Source of the DNA: Paenibacillus pedocola
GTDB lineage: Bacteria; Bacillota; Bacilli; Paenibacillales; Paenibacillaceae
Length of the DNA stretch: 64,000 nt
Reading direction: 5' to 3'
Assembly (NCBI RefSeq): GCF_031599675.1
Contig: NZ_CP134223.1
Coordinates: forward strand, 2,170,001-2,234,000
Made by a program: the position numbers and the translations under genes. The notes beneath the pieces were generated by a model. The model did not search any database, was not told where the DNA came from, and worked only from the letters and a program-made list of their open reading frames with translations. Within the stretch, counting starts at the first letter, position 1, and every line of letters starts with the position of its first letter. This document shows positions 27,701 through 34,892 of the stretch, one piece after another.

Positions 27701-29445
27701 TGATTGCGGCAGCACTGCAGATTACAGCTAAAGGCCAGCCGGTCATTTATTACGGGGAAGAGCTGGGCCGTTCCGGCAGCAATGCCGGGGATATGTCCAA
27801 GGGAGAGTTCAGCGAGAACCGCGGAGATATGCCATGGGAACAGTTTACAGCGGAGCAGGGGCTTCATGACCATTATCAGAAGCTGCTGAACATCCGGGCG
27901 CAGTATTCCAAAGTGTTCTCCAAAGGCACACGCACGAAGCTGGCCGGTTCGGATGACCTGGGATACCTTGCCTTCAACAAGCAGTACGGAACCGAAAATG
28001 TGGTTACGGTCATTAATACGAAGACAGAGGCTGTTACTGCCAGTATCCCTGTACCATTTACAGCAGCTACAGTTGTAAAAGATGAATACAGCGGCAAAAC
28101 GTATACGGTATCTGGTGATCAGAAGGTGACTATCGAGCTTCCGGGCAGAGATGAAGGCGGAACGGTTATTCTGGCTGTAGTGCCTAATGTGCATCCGACG
28201 CCAACACCGACGCCAACACCGACACCGACAGCAACAGCAACAGCAACACCAACTGCAACGCCAACGCCAACACCGACGCCAGCACCAGTAACGCTTCCGG
28301 GATCTATCCCCGGTTCTGTACCTGCGGCAACACCTGCTGCCGGCACGCAAACTATTAGTGCAGACAGTCTAAAAGGCGGTAAGGACGGCAAGGTTACCAT
28401 TGATGTTGCTGCATCCGCATCGTCGGTATTGCTGCCGATTCAGGCTGCAGCAGCACTCGGTACGAATGATCTCGTTCTGCACCAGGGTGAGCTCTCCGTG
28501 ACCCTGCCTAAAGAAGTGTTGCACGGGCTTCAGTCATCACTGACCGGATCGGATGCGGAAGGTGCGCAGATTCTATTCGGCATAGCCCCTCTTCAGGACG
28601 TAGCAGTGAATAGCCTGCTGAGCGGGCTGAACGGGAACAATACCCGTGTAACAGCGGCCTCAAAAGTTTATGAGTTTTCACTGTTCGTCGTTAAAAAGGA
28701 CGGCACACGTATTCCGGTTACTACATTTACAGCTCCGGTAGAGCTTACTCTTAAGTTCAGCGGCAATATAAACAAAGAGCTGCTTGGAGTCTACTTTGTA
28801 GGCGAAAACAACAGCCTGCAGTATGTAGGCGGAACTGTGAACGGGGATCAAATTACAGCTGAGGTAACGCATTTCAGCAAATACGCGGCACTTGAGCTGA
28901 ATAAATCCTTTAAGGACGTTCCTGCTCTGCATTGGGCAGCTCAAGCGGTTAAATCGCTCAGTGCGAAACAGATTGTAACAGGTGTGACAGCATCGGAATT
29001 CAAACCGGATGCAAGTGTCACCCGTGCGGAATTTACCGCCCTGCTGATTCGTGCACTGGGAATCAAAGCAGAAGGGCAAGCTTCATTCAGCGATGTCAGT
29101 GGAGATGCCTGGTATGCTTCTTATGTGGCGGCAGCTGTCAGCCAAGGCATTGTTTCCGGACGCAGTGCTGATATCTTTGCTCCGAATGCTGCGATCAGCC
29201 GCGAGGAGATGGCGGTTATGCTGATCCGTGCGCTGGAAGTGAAGCAGGGTAAGAAAACAAGCCCGGGCTCCTCATCTGCAGCGTTCACGGATGCCGGCAC
29301 CATCAGTTCATGGGCAGCAGACTATGTAAACACTGCGGCTGAGCTTGGGCTGGTACAGGGCAGAGAGAACAAGCAATTTGCGCCTAAGGCAATGATGACC
29401 CGCGCGGAAAGCGCACAGGTTATTTACAAATTGCTGGCTGAATAA
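21760..29445 (+). CDS. Giant cell-surface pullulanase/alpha-amylase with SLH anchor
   Basis: 2561 residues. Order: signal peptide (1-35); two X25-type starch modules (about 36-245); two CBM41 domains (about 260-470); Ig-like domain (about 478-565); CBM48 (about 571-680); type I pullulanase GH13 with YNWGYDP at 795, nucleophile D909, acid/base E938 and D1029; Big_2 domain (about 1268-1349); third CBM41 (about 1358-1457); two beta-sandwich domains; a second GH13 of alpha-amylase type with D1869, E1898 and D1964; a Pro-Thr linker (about 2145-2178); a beta-rich domain; three SLH repeats (about 2383 to end). It should cut alpha-1,6 and alpha-1,4 bonds of starch or pullulan while bound to the cell-wall polymer through SLH. 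Both active sites look intact. Likely controlled by LacI and CcpA sites upstream. Confidence 0.95.
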   Translation: MKLALWSKKAFAVSMIVVLVCSYFSFPASQVQAAATKAFLVGTLQSELSTEANPTNDWNPAATVTEMTYTDNGTYKFTGLLPAGTYEYKVALNGTWDESYGFSSYTNPGGKDNGGNIVLTLAAETTVTFYYNDITKKIADSTYYTPLAQDKLPRLVGSLQTELGDANDNSAADAGTLLTDTNYDDRYENSVNLPKGDYSFRVLVPGTAPAEDRFYPDGDVPLSLPVDLTVKFMYNEPDHGVSTALLAPVDPGTAETPVPEGSIRIHYNRTAGDYTDQGLWLWDDVAAGSAGWPSGATAFPEGQTDSYGAYVDIPLKTGAKKISFLVVNRSNEAKDGGDKTFLINTPQTNEIWIKQGSDTVTPYEPVSLPANTVRIHYIRADNKQSDYGLWLWDDVASAPSTWPSDAVPFLAEHADHFGAYADITLKDNAKKLGFLVVKPSNGDKDGGDKAFSLLDRYNQLWIKEGDNNVYVSPFGEQPVGLVSAEVLSASKILLGFTLTDGLDAAALKSAITVKDKEGATVPVSAVKITSTTSIELDTAVFNLDKTPLSITYSGKTVSASSGWRMLDEMYNYTGDDLGATYHAADKSATLKLWAPMASTVVANVYNKSNAAEVVGRVSLTKGEQGVWSAELTPSDITGVSGEQDVRGYYYQYEVTNNGVMKQVLDPYAKSMAVFTVDTTGAAGADGDTVGKAAIVDLSRTNPATSHAADIEGYENREDAVIYEVHLRDFTSDVSIESSLDGERWGSYAAFAKKLDYIKSLGVTHIQLLPVMAWYYGDETAMNERETAYSAQNNEYNWGYDPQSYFSPDGAYSQNPADPEERIKELKGLIDAVHEAGMGVILDVVYTHMAKKEFLNDIVPNYYAFQDANGNFIGGFGNNLATNHKMAEKLMVDSVKYWFSEYKIDGMRWDMMGDASQDAVQAAYDAAAAINPKALFIGEGWVTFGGAASDPSLAGKGADQQWMDQTDSVGVFSDEFRNELKSGFGSEGEPRFITGGARSITTILNNIKAQPSNIPADDPGDVVPYIEAHDNLTLHDVIAQSIKKDPAIPANELEIQQRIRLGNTLELTSQGTAFLQAGQEYGRTKQWLGTGVPEQKYTEMKDAAGKSFGYFIHDSYDSSDAINKFDWAKVTDEVNFPVQNTTKDYTAGLIKLRKSTDAFRLGDKSMVNSNVTLIQAPEMKANDLVIGYKNKATDGTGIYYVFVNGDDEARTLSLSEDLTGGTVLADNDEAGITAIPAADQSGFTLTSTSIQLQPLTAVIIRIDAAAAAFTSVEADSTDYMLQLGTTHQSAVYAKYDDGSKRNITNTAVYTSDKPDVAAVSSKGVVTGLKAGTATITISYGGLSTAVTVKVVKEAVDNKRYIEFTYVRDDKDYKDWNIWVWNTGAKNDQIDFTTFKDGKASVLIEVAQNATSVGFVLRKGTDWNTGKQDYPDDRVIPLTAGEPFTKVIVTSQVKELDIKPFISGPVMKDGTITFKYRDDALFRSGSQEGIEKAAVKVNGTEYPMLYDAQNEWFTYVMTGVEEGTYKYTFLITKEGVTEELTDPKNTVNGESAVVYHNPDVTITATVQPQAVTSNENAVVTVKAASAEEVAYQAGYMDLTALGGPAKVQLDMGLMKHTIAVKDTVAAGTKTVPITLIDEYGNSHTGAVTVEVKARTYTGAKLDFDWDEARIYFALTDRFADGDTANNENVDKTHLEAYHGGDFQGMIDHLDYLQELGINTLWITPVVDNIDFNKGIDFGGTQYAYHGYWAKDFTQLDEHLGDMATFKELIEKAHDKGIKIMVDVVLNHAGYGLEAGDSYEGVTAEDKARFDGMLRTDNVSADTDPVKGELAGLPDFKTEDPAVRQKIIDWQTGWLDNARTDRGDTIDYFRVDTVKHVESTTWKAFKNALTAIDPSFKLVGEYYGGTIDGDGGNLQSGQMDGLLDFGFKNAAKNFTDGKITDVDAYLQDRESKLDNTKTMAQFLSSHDENGFLSDYVDGDQGKLMIAAALQITAKGQPVIYYGEELGRSGSNAGDMSKGEFSENRGDMPWEQFTAEQGLHDHYQKLLNIRAQYSKVFSKGTRTKLAGSDDLGYLAFNKQYGTENVVTVINTKTEAVTASIPVPFTAATVVKDEYSGKTYTVSGDQKVTIELPGRDEGGTVILAVVPNVHPTPTPTPTPTPTATATATPTATPTPTPTPAPVTLPGSIPGSVPAATPAAGTQTISADSLKGGKDGKVTIDVAASASSVLLPIQAAAALGTNDLVLHQGELSVTLPKEVLHGLQSSLTGSDAEGAQILFGIAPLQDVAVNSLLSGLNGNNTRVTAASKVYEFSLFVVKKDGTRIPVTTFTAPVELTLKFSGNINKELLGVYFVGENNSLQYVGGTVNGDQITAEVTHFSKYAALELNKSFKDVPALHWAAQAVKSLSAKQIVTGVTASEFKPDASVTRAEFTALLIRALGIKAEGQASFSDVSGDAWYASYVAAAVSQGIVSGRSADIFAPNAAISREEMAVMLIRALEVKQGKKTSPGSSSAAFTDAGTISSWAADYVNTAAELGLVQGRENKQFAPKAMMTRAESAQVIYKLLAE
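28192..28290 (+). repeat. Hexanucleotide repeat encoding the Pro-Thr linker
   Basis: Repeats of CC(A/G)AC(A/G)-type hexamers encode alternating Pro-Thr and Ala-Thr. Such simple repeats can change length by slippage without breaking the frame. The linker separates the catalytic half from the anchor half. Confidence 0.75.
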
Positions 29446-29460
29446 GTTCCCGGTTAACGT

Positions 29461-29500
29461 CAAACGGCACTCTTCATATGGATGAAGAGTGCCGTTTTTG
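29461..29500 (+). terminator. Intrinsic terminator of the amylase-pullulanase gene
   Basis: AAACGGCACTCTTCAT and ATGAAGAGTGCCGTTT pair almost perfectly, followed by TTTTTG. It lies between two convergent genes. Confidence 0.9.
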
Positions 29501-29522
29501 TGTTTGTATTTGCGAAGAAAGA

Positions 29523-31268
29523 TTACAGAACTGCTTTAACGGCAGTATAACCATACGCCGGAAGCTTGAGGGTGAGTTTGCCCCGCTCAGCCCGCAAGGA
29601 ATCGCCAGTGAACAGATCCGTCCAATTCCGCTCTTCTACATCGAGCCGGAAGGTCTGGGCGGCTTCTTCTGTATTCATAAGAACGATAATTACTTCATCG
29701 CCAAGGCTGCGTTCAAAGGCGAGCTTGCTGCCATCCCGGCCGGCTTCAAGGAATGTGAAGGAGCCGCTGCGCAGCGCTGGATGTTTGCCGCGGATTTCGA
29801 TCAGCTTGCGGTAGAAGCTGAACAGGTCGTGGTCCTGCTTCTCGGGATCCCATTCCATACATTTGCGGCAGCCCGGATCATTCTCCCCGTCCATACCGAT
29901 TTCGTCTCCGTAGTAGATGCAAGGCGTGCCCATAAAGGTGAACTGGAACAGTACAGCCAGCTTGAATTTCTTTTTGTCGCCGCCGGCAAGGGTTAAGAGG
30001 CGTGCCGTATCGTGGCTGTCCAGCAGGTTGAAGGCCACCTCGCTGGCTTGCAGCGGATAGCGTGACAGCTGTTTACCAATTGCATTGGCGAAGCCTTCCG
30101 CATCAAGCGAGCTGTTGATGAAGAAATCCAGGACGGCATCCGTGAACGGGTAGTTCATCACGGCGTCGAATTTGTCGCCTTCCAGCCAAGGAGCAGATTC
30201 ATGCCAGATTTCGCCGAGAATATAGGCTTCCGGATTGGCATTCTTCACGACCTTGCGGAATTCGCGCCAGAAGCCGTGATCTACTTCGTTGGCTACATCC
30301 AGGCGCCAGCCGTCGATACCGACCTCTTTGATCCAATATTCTGCCACCTTCAGGAGGTATTCTTTTACTTCAGGGTTCTCTGTGTTGAGTTTCGGCATAT
30401 GCGGCTCGAACGAAAAAGCATCATAATTCGGGATGTTGTCCACTACCTGAAGCGGGAACTCGCGGACATGGAACCAGTCTTTGTAACGGGAGTTCTCCCC
30501 ATGTTCCAGCACATCCAGGAACGGGGCGAAGGTTCTGCCGGAATGGTTGAATACGGCGTCCAGCAGCACGCGGATACCGCGTTCATGGCAGGCGTCGACG
30601 AGTTTTTTGAGGGTCTCCACATCACCGAAATGAGGGTCAACCTTCATATAGTCCTCGGTATCGTATTTATGATTAGTGGTGCCGGCAAAAATAGGCGTGA
30701 AATAGATTCCGGTAATCCCGAGCTCTGTCAGATGGTCCAAGTGATCCATAACACCCTGCAGGTCTCCGCCGAAGAAATTCTCAGGTGTGGGGGTTCCTCC
30801 CCACGGCTGTACATTGTCCGGGTTCAGGCTGGCGTCCCCGTTGGCAAACCGCTCGGGAAAGATTTGATAAAAGACTGCATCCTTGACCCAAGCCGGAGGG
30901 GTGAAGACATCCCCGCGGTTGATGTAAGGGAATTCGAAGAGGCGGTTTGGATTTATTGGGCGTTCAGTTTGGAAGTCGCTTTCGGTCATCCAGATCCGCT
31001 CGTGGCCCTTTTGCAGCAGGAAGCCGTATTTAAGCCGGCGGTAGAGGGGAACGGATTCACACTCCCAGTAATCGAACATCGCATCGCTGGTAAATAGCTT
31101 CATCGGGATCAGTTCTTTAGTAGTGTCCCATGCATATTTGTCCCCGGCCCAGGCAAATACTTCTGTTAAATCACCCTTTTTGGCGCGCAGACGAAGATGG
31201 ATGGTTTCGTGATCGTAGGCATAAGACCAATTTAAGCGCGGGCGGTGATATACTGCTTCTAGTAACAT
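29523..31268 (-). CDS. Neopullulanase/cyclomaltodextrinase (GH13_20)
   Basis: 581 residues, the usual size, without signal peptide, so cytoplasmic. The N-terminal 120 residues are the starch-binding CBM34-like domain of this subfamily. The barrel shows the GH13_20 mark MPKLN, the nucleophile in GWRLDVANEVD, the acid/base in LGEIWH and LDSHDTAR. Such enzymes open cyclodextrins and shorten maltodextrins or pullulan fragments, feeding maltose to the phosphorylase. The ATG at 31268 (M-L-L-E) has AGGAGG at the right distance; ten in-frame codons before it are leader. The leader carries two diverged copies of the interleaved-arm element also found before pgmB. Confidence 0.92.
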   Translation of the reverse strand: MLLEAVYHRPRLNWSYAYDHETIHLRLRAKKGDLTEVFAWAGDKYAWDTTKELIPMKLFTSDAMFDYWECESVPLYRRLKYGFLLQKGHERIWMTESDFQTERPINPNRLFEFPYINRGDVFTPPAWVKDAVFYQIFPERFANGDASLNPDNVQPWGGTPTPENFFGGDLQGVMDHLDHLTELGITGIYFTPIFAGTTNHKYDTEDYMKVDPHFGDVETLKKLVDACHERGIRVLLDAVFNHSGRTFAPFLDVLEHGENSRYKDWFHVREFPLQVVDNIPNYDAFSFEPHMPKLNTENPEVKEYLLKVAEYWIKEVGIDGWRLDVANEVDHGFWREFRKVVKNANPEAYILGEIWHESAPWLEGDKFDAVMNYPFTDAVLDFFINSSLDAEGFANAIGKQLSRYPLQASEVAFNLLDSHDTARLLTLAGGDKKKFKLAVLFQFTFMGTPCIYYGDEIGMDGENDPGCRKCMEWDPEKQDHDLFSFYRKLIEIRGKHPALRSGSFTFLEAGRDGSKLAFERSLGDEVIIVLMNTEEAAQTFRLDVEERNWTDLFTGDSLRAERGKLTLKLPAYGYTAVKAVL

Positions 31269-31283
31269 GATAATTCCTCCTAA

Positions 31284-31425
31284 AAGTTTTGTTAGCACAT
31301 GCTTCCTCGACTAGTCATCAGGCAAAACTCGCATCGGAAGCAAGGGCTAAAAGTTTTGTTAGCGTTTACTTCCTTGCCGGACATCGGACAAAACTGCTAC
31401 GGAAGCATACACTTAAGTTTTGTGA
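31284..31425 (-). repeat. Two diverged leader elements plus a fragment before the neopullulanase gene
   Basis: Copies lie at 31284-31340 and 31351-31405, with a partial end at 31415-31425. On the minus strand each shows CTTCC, AGTTTTG, GGAAG, CAAAACT in that order, as in the pgmB leader, but the sequences between the arms differ almost completely. The copy next to the gene again ends ACAAAACTTTTAGGAGG, so the last arm abuts the ribosome binding site. Confidence 0.75.
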
Positions 31426-31542
31426 GCATTTTCATCAAATAGAGATATAAGGATGAAATGGCGCTGAAATGGATGCCTTGCCAGACAAGGCACTGGCTTT
31501 GTGCCACATTTGCACACATTGAACCTGGAATCCGCCCATAGC

Positions 31543-31585
31543 AAAAAGGCACAACCCTAGCGAAAAGCGTGTCCGAGGTTGTCCC
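31543..31585 (-). terminator. Orphan minus-strand terminator upstream of the neopullulanase leader
   Basis: On the minus strand GGGACAACC and GGTTGTGCC form an 8-of-9 stem followed by TTTTT. No minus-strand gene lies upstream of it, so it may end a non-coding RNA or act as an attenuator in a long leader. The rest of the 866-bp gap up to malE holds the leader elements, the malE promoter region and AT-rich DNA; no gene is evident. Confidence 0.5.
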
Positions 31586-31933
31586 TGATCAGTAACATTG
31601 CCTTTTAATTGTAGAAGAACAAGGGGCTATGCTTGGATTGTTTGCTGCCGGCAGGACTTGCTGCTCATAATGGTTTGGATTATAGCACGGAATATTAGGT
31701 CATTCAATACTATTGTACAAACCATTGCACAAATCTTCACAAGCGATAAGTTCGTTTGAAAAAAGGGAAACCGGTACCTTTACCCTCAGTTTTAAGGAAA
31801 AGAACAAGGTTAGGGGCAAATGAGTGTTCATTTTTACACGGATTTCTGAGTAAATAAGAGTAATTATGTGAAAAATGAAGTGATGCATTGATTATATTCA
31901 TATTTTAGCGGAATATAGTCAAATACACTATGT

Positions 31934-31970
31934 GCAAACGTTTTAACAATTAACCTGACTGTTGTATTAT
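31934..31970 (+). promoter_or_regulatory. malE promoter with overlapping LacI-type operator
   Basis: GCAAACGTTTTAAC (31934-31947) resembles the palindromes at 19978 and 21586. It overlaps a -35-like TTAACA (31943-31948); a -10-like TATTAT stands at 31965 after 16 bp. Repressor binding here would block polymerase. Confidence 0.5.
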
Positions 31971-31981
31971 GAATTTAGGAA

Positions 31982-31995
31982 TGAAGCGCTTTCTA
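31982..31995. promoter_or_regulatory. CcpA cre-like site before malE
   Basis: TGAAGCGCTTTCTA fits the catabolite-response consensus and lies just downstream of the putative start of transcription. Confidence 0.5.
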
Positions 31996-32134
31996 GAACT
32001 TGTTGAAGCGTATTCAGAAGGATGGTTAGTAGATGGGCACATTTTTTTTGGATCCTCTGAAATCGTTTGCGCATGTTCTGCAGCATCATCTTAAGCACAA
32101 TAGTGATATACAAAATCGGGAGGGGTTATCTGTA

Positions 32135-33469
32135 ATGAAAATGAGAAAATGGATGATGGTCACGGCTGTTGCCGCAATGGCTACATCGCTGGCAGCATGC
32201 GGGGGTAACAACAACAACACAAATGGCGGTAACGCTGCAGCGACGAATGCTCCGTCAGAAAGCACAGCACCGGCTGAAAACAACGGTGGAGAAAACACTG
32301 GCGCTGATACCGCACAAATCACCCCAGAGGATGGCGCATCTCTGGTTGTTTGGGAGAGTAAAGAAGAAAGAGCTTTTGCTGATGCAATCGCGAAAGAGTT
32401 CACTGAAAAATACAATGTACCGGTAAAAATTGAAGAGCTGTCTCCGACCGATCAGGTTACAAAGCTCTCCCAGGACGGTCCTTCCGGTTTGGCTGCCGAC
32501 GTTATTCTGATTCCTCATGATAACCTGGGCAGAGCCGCAAGTGCACAACTCTTGCTTCCAAACGACGTGTTTGAACAAGAAACCGTAAAGAACAATACGG
32601 AAGCTTCGATTACAGGTGCTAGTTATGACGGTATGTTGTATGGCTACCCGCGTGCAGCAGAAACTTATGCTCTGTATTACAATAAATCAATTGTTACTGA
32701 TGTGCCAAAAACCTTTGACGATGTTCTGGCCTTCAGCAAAACTTTCACCGACAAATCAAAAAATAGATACGGAATCATGTGGGAAGTCGGCAACATGTAT
32801 TTCAACTATCCTTTCATCGCTTCAAACGGCGGATATATCTTCGGGGATAACGGTACAAATAAAGATGATATCGGGATCAACTCCGATGGTGCAATTCAAG
32901 GCTTGAAAGAGTATGTTAAGCTGAAAGAAATTCTGCCAATCAACAGCGGCGATATTAACGCCGACATTAAGCGCAGCCTGTTCAACTCCGGCGATGTGGC
33001 TATGGATATCAACGGACCTTGGGAACTGGCTGGTTACAAAACAGCACTGGGTGACAACCTGGGACTGGCGCCACTGCCGACTATCGGCGGAAAGACTGCA
33101 ATCTCCTTTGCAGGCTTCAAGATCTTCGGGGTTAATGCATATACACAATATCCAAATGCCGCTAAGCTGTATGCTGAGTTTGCATCCGGCAAGGATGCCC
33201 AGCTTAAGCTGAACGAACTGGTAGGATCGATTCCAACCAACCTGGAAGCTCTGGAAGATCCACAAATCAAGGATGATGCTTATATCTCCGCATTTGCTGA
33301 ACAGGCTAAGAACTCCCAGCCAATGCCATCGATTCCTGAAATGGGCAACGTGTGGTCTCCTGTCAACGCAGCCCTGCCGGAAATCTGGGATAAAGGCGCA
33401 GACCCTAAGACAGCAATGGACAAAGCAGCCCAACAGATCAAAGATCTGAATAACGGCGCTTCGCAATAA
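32135..33469 (+). CDS. malE: Maltodextrin ABC transporter substrate-binding lipoprotein
   Basis: 444 residues. Lipoprotein signal with lipobox L-A-A-C (Cys about 22), then an Asn/Ala/Thr-rich linker, then a family-1 binding protein (LVVWESKEERAFADAI, DVILIPHDNLGR, YGYPRAAETYALYYNK, DVAMDINGPWEL) closely resembling MalE. It captures maltose or maltodextrins outside the membrane and delivers them to MalFG. The ATG at 32135 follows GGGAGGGG; 34 in-frame codons further upstream lack signal character. First gene of malEFG; a strong hairpin separates it from malF. Confidence 0.93.
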   Translation: MKMRKWMMVTAVAAMATSLAACGGNNNNTNGGNAAATNAPSESTAPAENNGGENTGADTAQITPEDGASLVVWESKEERAFADAIAKEFTEKYNVPVKIEELSPTDQVTKLSQDGPSGLAADVILIPHDNLGRAASAQLLLPNDVFEQETVKNNTEASITGASYDGMLYGYPRAAETYALYYNKSIVTDVPKTFDDVLAFSKTFTDKSKNRYGIMWEVGNMYFNYPFIASNGGYIFGDNGTNKDDIGINSDGAIQGLKEYVKLKEILPINSGDINADIKRSLFNSGDVAMDINGPWELAGYKTALGDNLGLAPLPTIGGKTAISFAGFKIFGVNAYTQYPNAAKLYAEFASGKDAQLKLNELVGSIPTNLEALEDPQIKDDAYISAFAEQAKNSQPMPSIPEMGNVWSPVNAALPEIWDKGADPKTAMDKAAQQIKDLNNGASQ

Positions 33470-33509
33470 GCATCTGTAGGTCTGATCCAACAGTATATTT
33501 ATGAAATCA

Positions 33510-33541
33510 AATCGCCCGCCGCCTGGTAGCGGCGGGCGATT
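33510..33541 (+). other. Perfect 13-bp hairpin between malE and malF
   Basis: AATCGCCCGCCGC and GCGGCGGGCGATT flank a 6-nt loop. No T-run follows, so it is more likely a 3' mRNA stabiliser that raises malE over malFG levels than a full terminator. Confidence 0.7.
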
Positions 33542-33575
33542 CTCTGATTTCCCAGGAGAGGAGAACGGAAGGGAA

Positions 33576-34892
33576 ATGCAGCGACACCATACTAGAGCAG
33601 CAACGATACTGTCTACATTGTTTATGGGATTGGGACAAATATATAACCGCCAATTTATCAAGGGTTTTATTTTTTTGATTGTAGAGGCATTAAGCTTAAC
33701 TTATTTTATTGAGAAGCTGGGACGGGCGTTCTGGGGTATCGTTACCTTGGGTACAACCTCCCAACATTTTGAGAAGGTTAAAGGAATTGCCAAGCTGGTC
33801 AAAGGTGATCATTCTATATTTATTCTAATTCAGAGTTTGATTACAATCATATTCTTCGTTCTTTTTCTGATTGCATGGTATATGAACATTAGAGATGCTT
33901 ACAAGAATGGGGCTGCCAGAGATGCAGGCCAAACCCCAGGCACTTTTAAACAGAGCATCCGTTATATTCTCGATTATAAGTTTGCGCAGACCTTTCTTAT
34001 CCTGCCGTCTGTAGGCATTCTGTTATTTACAGTGATGCCGATCATCTTCATGGTCATGCTGGCGTTTACGAACTATTCTGCGCCTAACCATATGCCTCCG
34101 GCCAAGCTGGTTGACTGGGTTGGCTTTGAAACATTCCATAATCTGGTAGCTCTTAAATCCTGGAGTCATACCTTCTACGGGGTGCTTACTTGGACTATTA
34201 TTTGGGCAATCCTGTCGACGGTTACCACCTATTTCGGCGGCATGCTGGTCGCGATGCTGATCAGCCAGCAAGGTGTTCGTTTCAAGGGCATCTGGAGAGC
34301 TATTCTGATTGTTCCCTATGCTATTCCGCAAATGATCTCACTTCTGCTCATGCGCAACTTGTTCAACGGCCAGTTTGGTCCGATTAACCAATATCTAAAG
34401 TTTTTCGGGCTTGGCGGCCTTCCTTGGCTAACGGATCCATTCTGGGCCAAAGTAACGGTTATCGTGGTTAACATGTGGGTCGGTATTCCTGTATCTATGC
34501 TGCTGATTATGGGGGTTCTGACAACCATTCCGCGCGATATGTATGAAGCGGCCGAAGTGGATGGGGCGACCAACTACCAGAAATTCCGCATCATAACATT
34601 GCCTATGGTGCTGTTCTCGACGGCACCTACACTGATTGCCCAGTTTGCAGGCAACATCAATAACTTTAATGCGATCTTCTTGTTAACAGGCGGTAGTCCT
34701 GTCAACGGGGATTATCAGTATGCCGGTTCCACCGACTTGCTTGTGACGTGGCTTTACAAGCTCACGCTTGACCAAAATAAATATAACATGGCATCTGCGA
34801 TCGGTATCATTATCTTCTTAATTGTGGCTACATTCTCAATTTACAATTACCGGCGTACGAAATCATTCCAGGAGGAGGATATGATCCAATGA
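33576..34892 (+). CDS. malF: Maltodextrin ABC transporter permease MalF
   Basis: 438 residues with about eight hydrophobic segments. The N-terminal part (LSTLFMGLGQIYNRQFIKG) is the additional region of Gram-positive MalF. The EAA loop EAAEVDGATNYQKFRIITLP contacts the ATPase. The ATG at 33576 lies after a purine-rich stretch. An in-frame ATG at 33501 would start just before the intergenic hairpin and encode a Pro/Gly-rich non-membrane stretch, so it is rejected. It overlaps malG by 4 bp. Confidence 0.92.
   Translation: MQRHHTRAATILSTLFMGLGQIYNRQFIKGFIFLIVEALSLTYFIEKLGRAFWGIVTLGTTSQHFEKVKGIAKLVKGDHSIFILIQSLITIIFFVLFLIAWYMNIRDAYKNGAARDAGQTPGTFKQSIRYILDYKFAQTFLILPSVGILLFTVMPIIFMVMLAFTNYSAPNHMPPAKLVDWVGFETFHNLVALKSWSHTFYGVLTWTIIWAILSTVTTYFGGMLVAMLISQQGVRFKGIWRAILIVPYAIPQMISLLLMRNLFNGQFGPINQYLKFFGLGGLPWLTDPFWAKVTVIVVNMWVGIPVSMLLIMGVLTTIPRDMYEAAEVDGATNYQKFRIITLPMVLFSTAPTLIAQFAGNINNFNAIFLLTGGSPVNGDYQYAGSTDLLVTWLYKLTLDQNKYNMASAIGIIIFLIVATFSIYNYRRTKSFQEEDMIQ

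Noticed and set aside
26404-28350. A 648-codon open frame on the minus strand inside the amylase-pullulanase gene
   Set aside because: It is a shadow of a GC-rich, codon-biased gene on the other strand; its predicted protein is Arg/Cys/Trp-rich over the Pro-Thr linker and has no family features or start signal.
33501-33575. Earlier ATG start of malF
   Set aside because: It would include the 13-bp intergenic hairpin and a Pro/Gly-rich segment unlike MalF.
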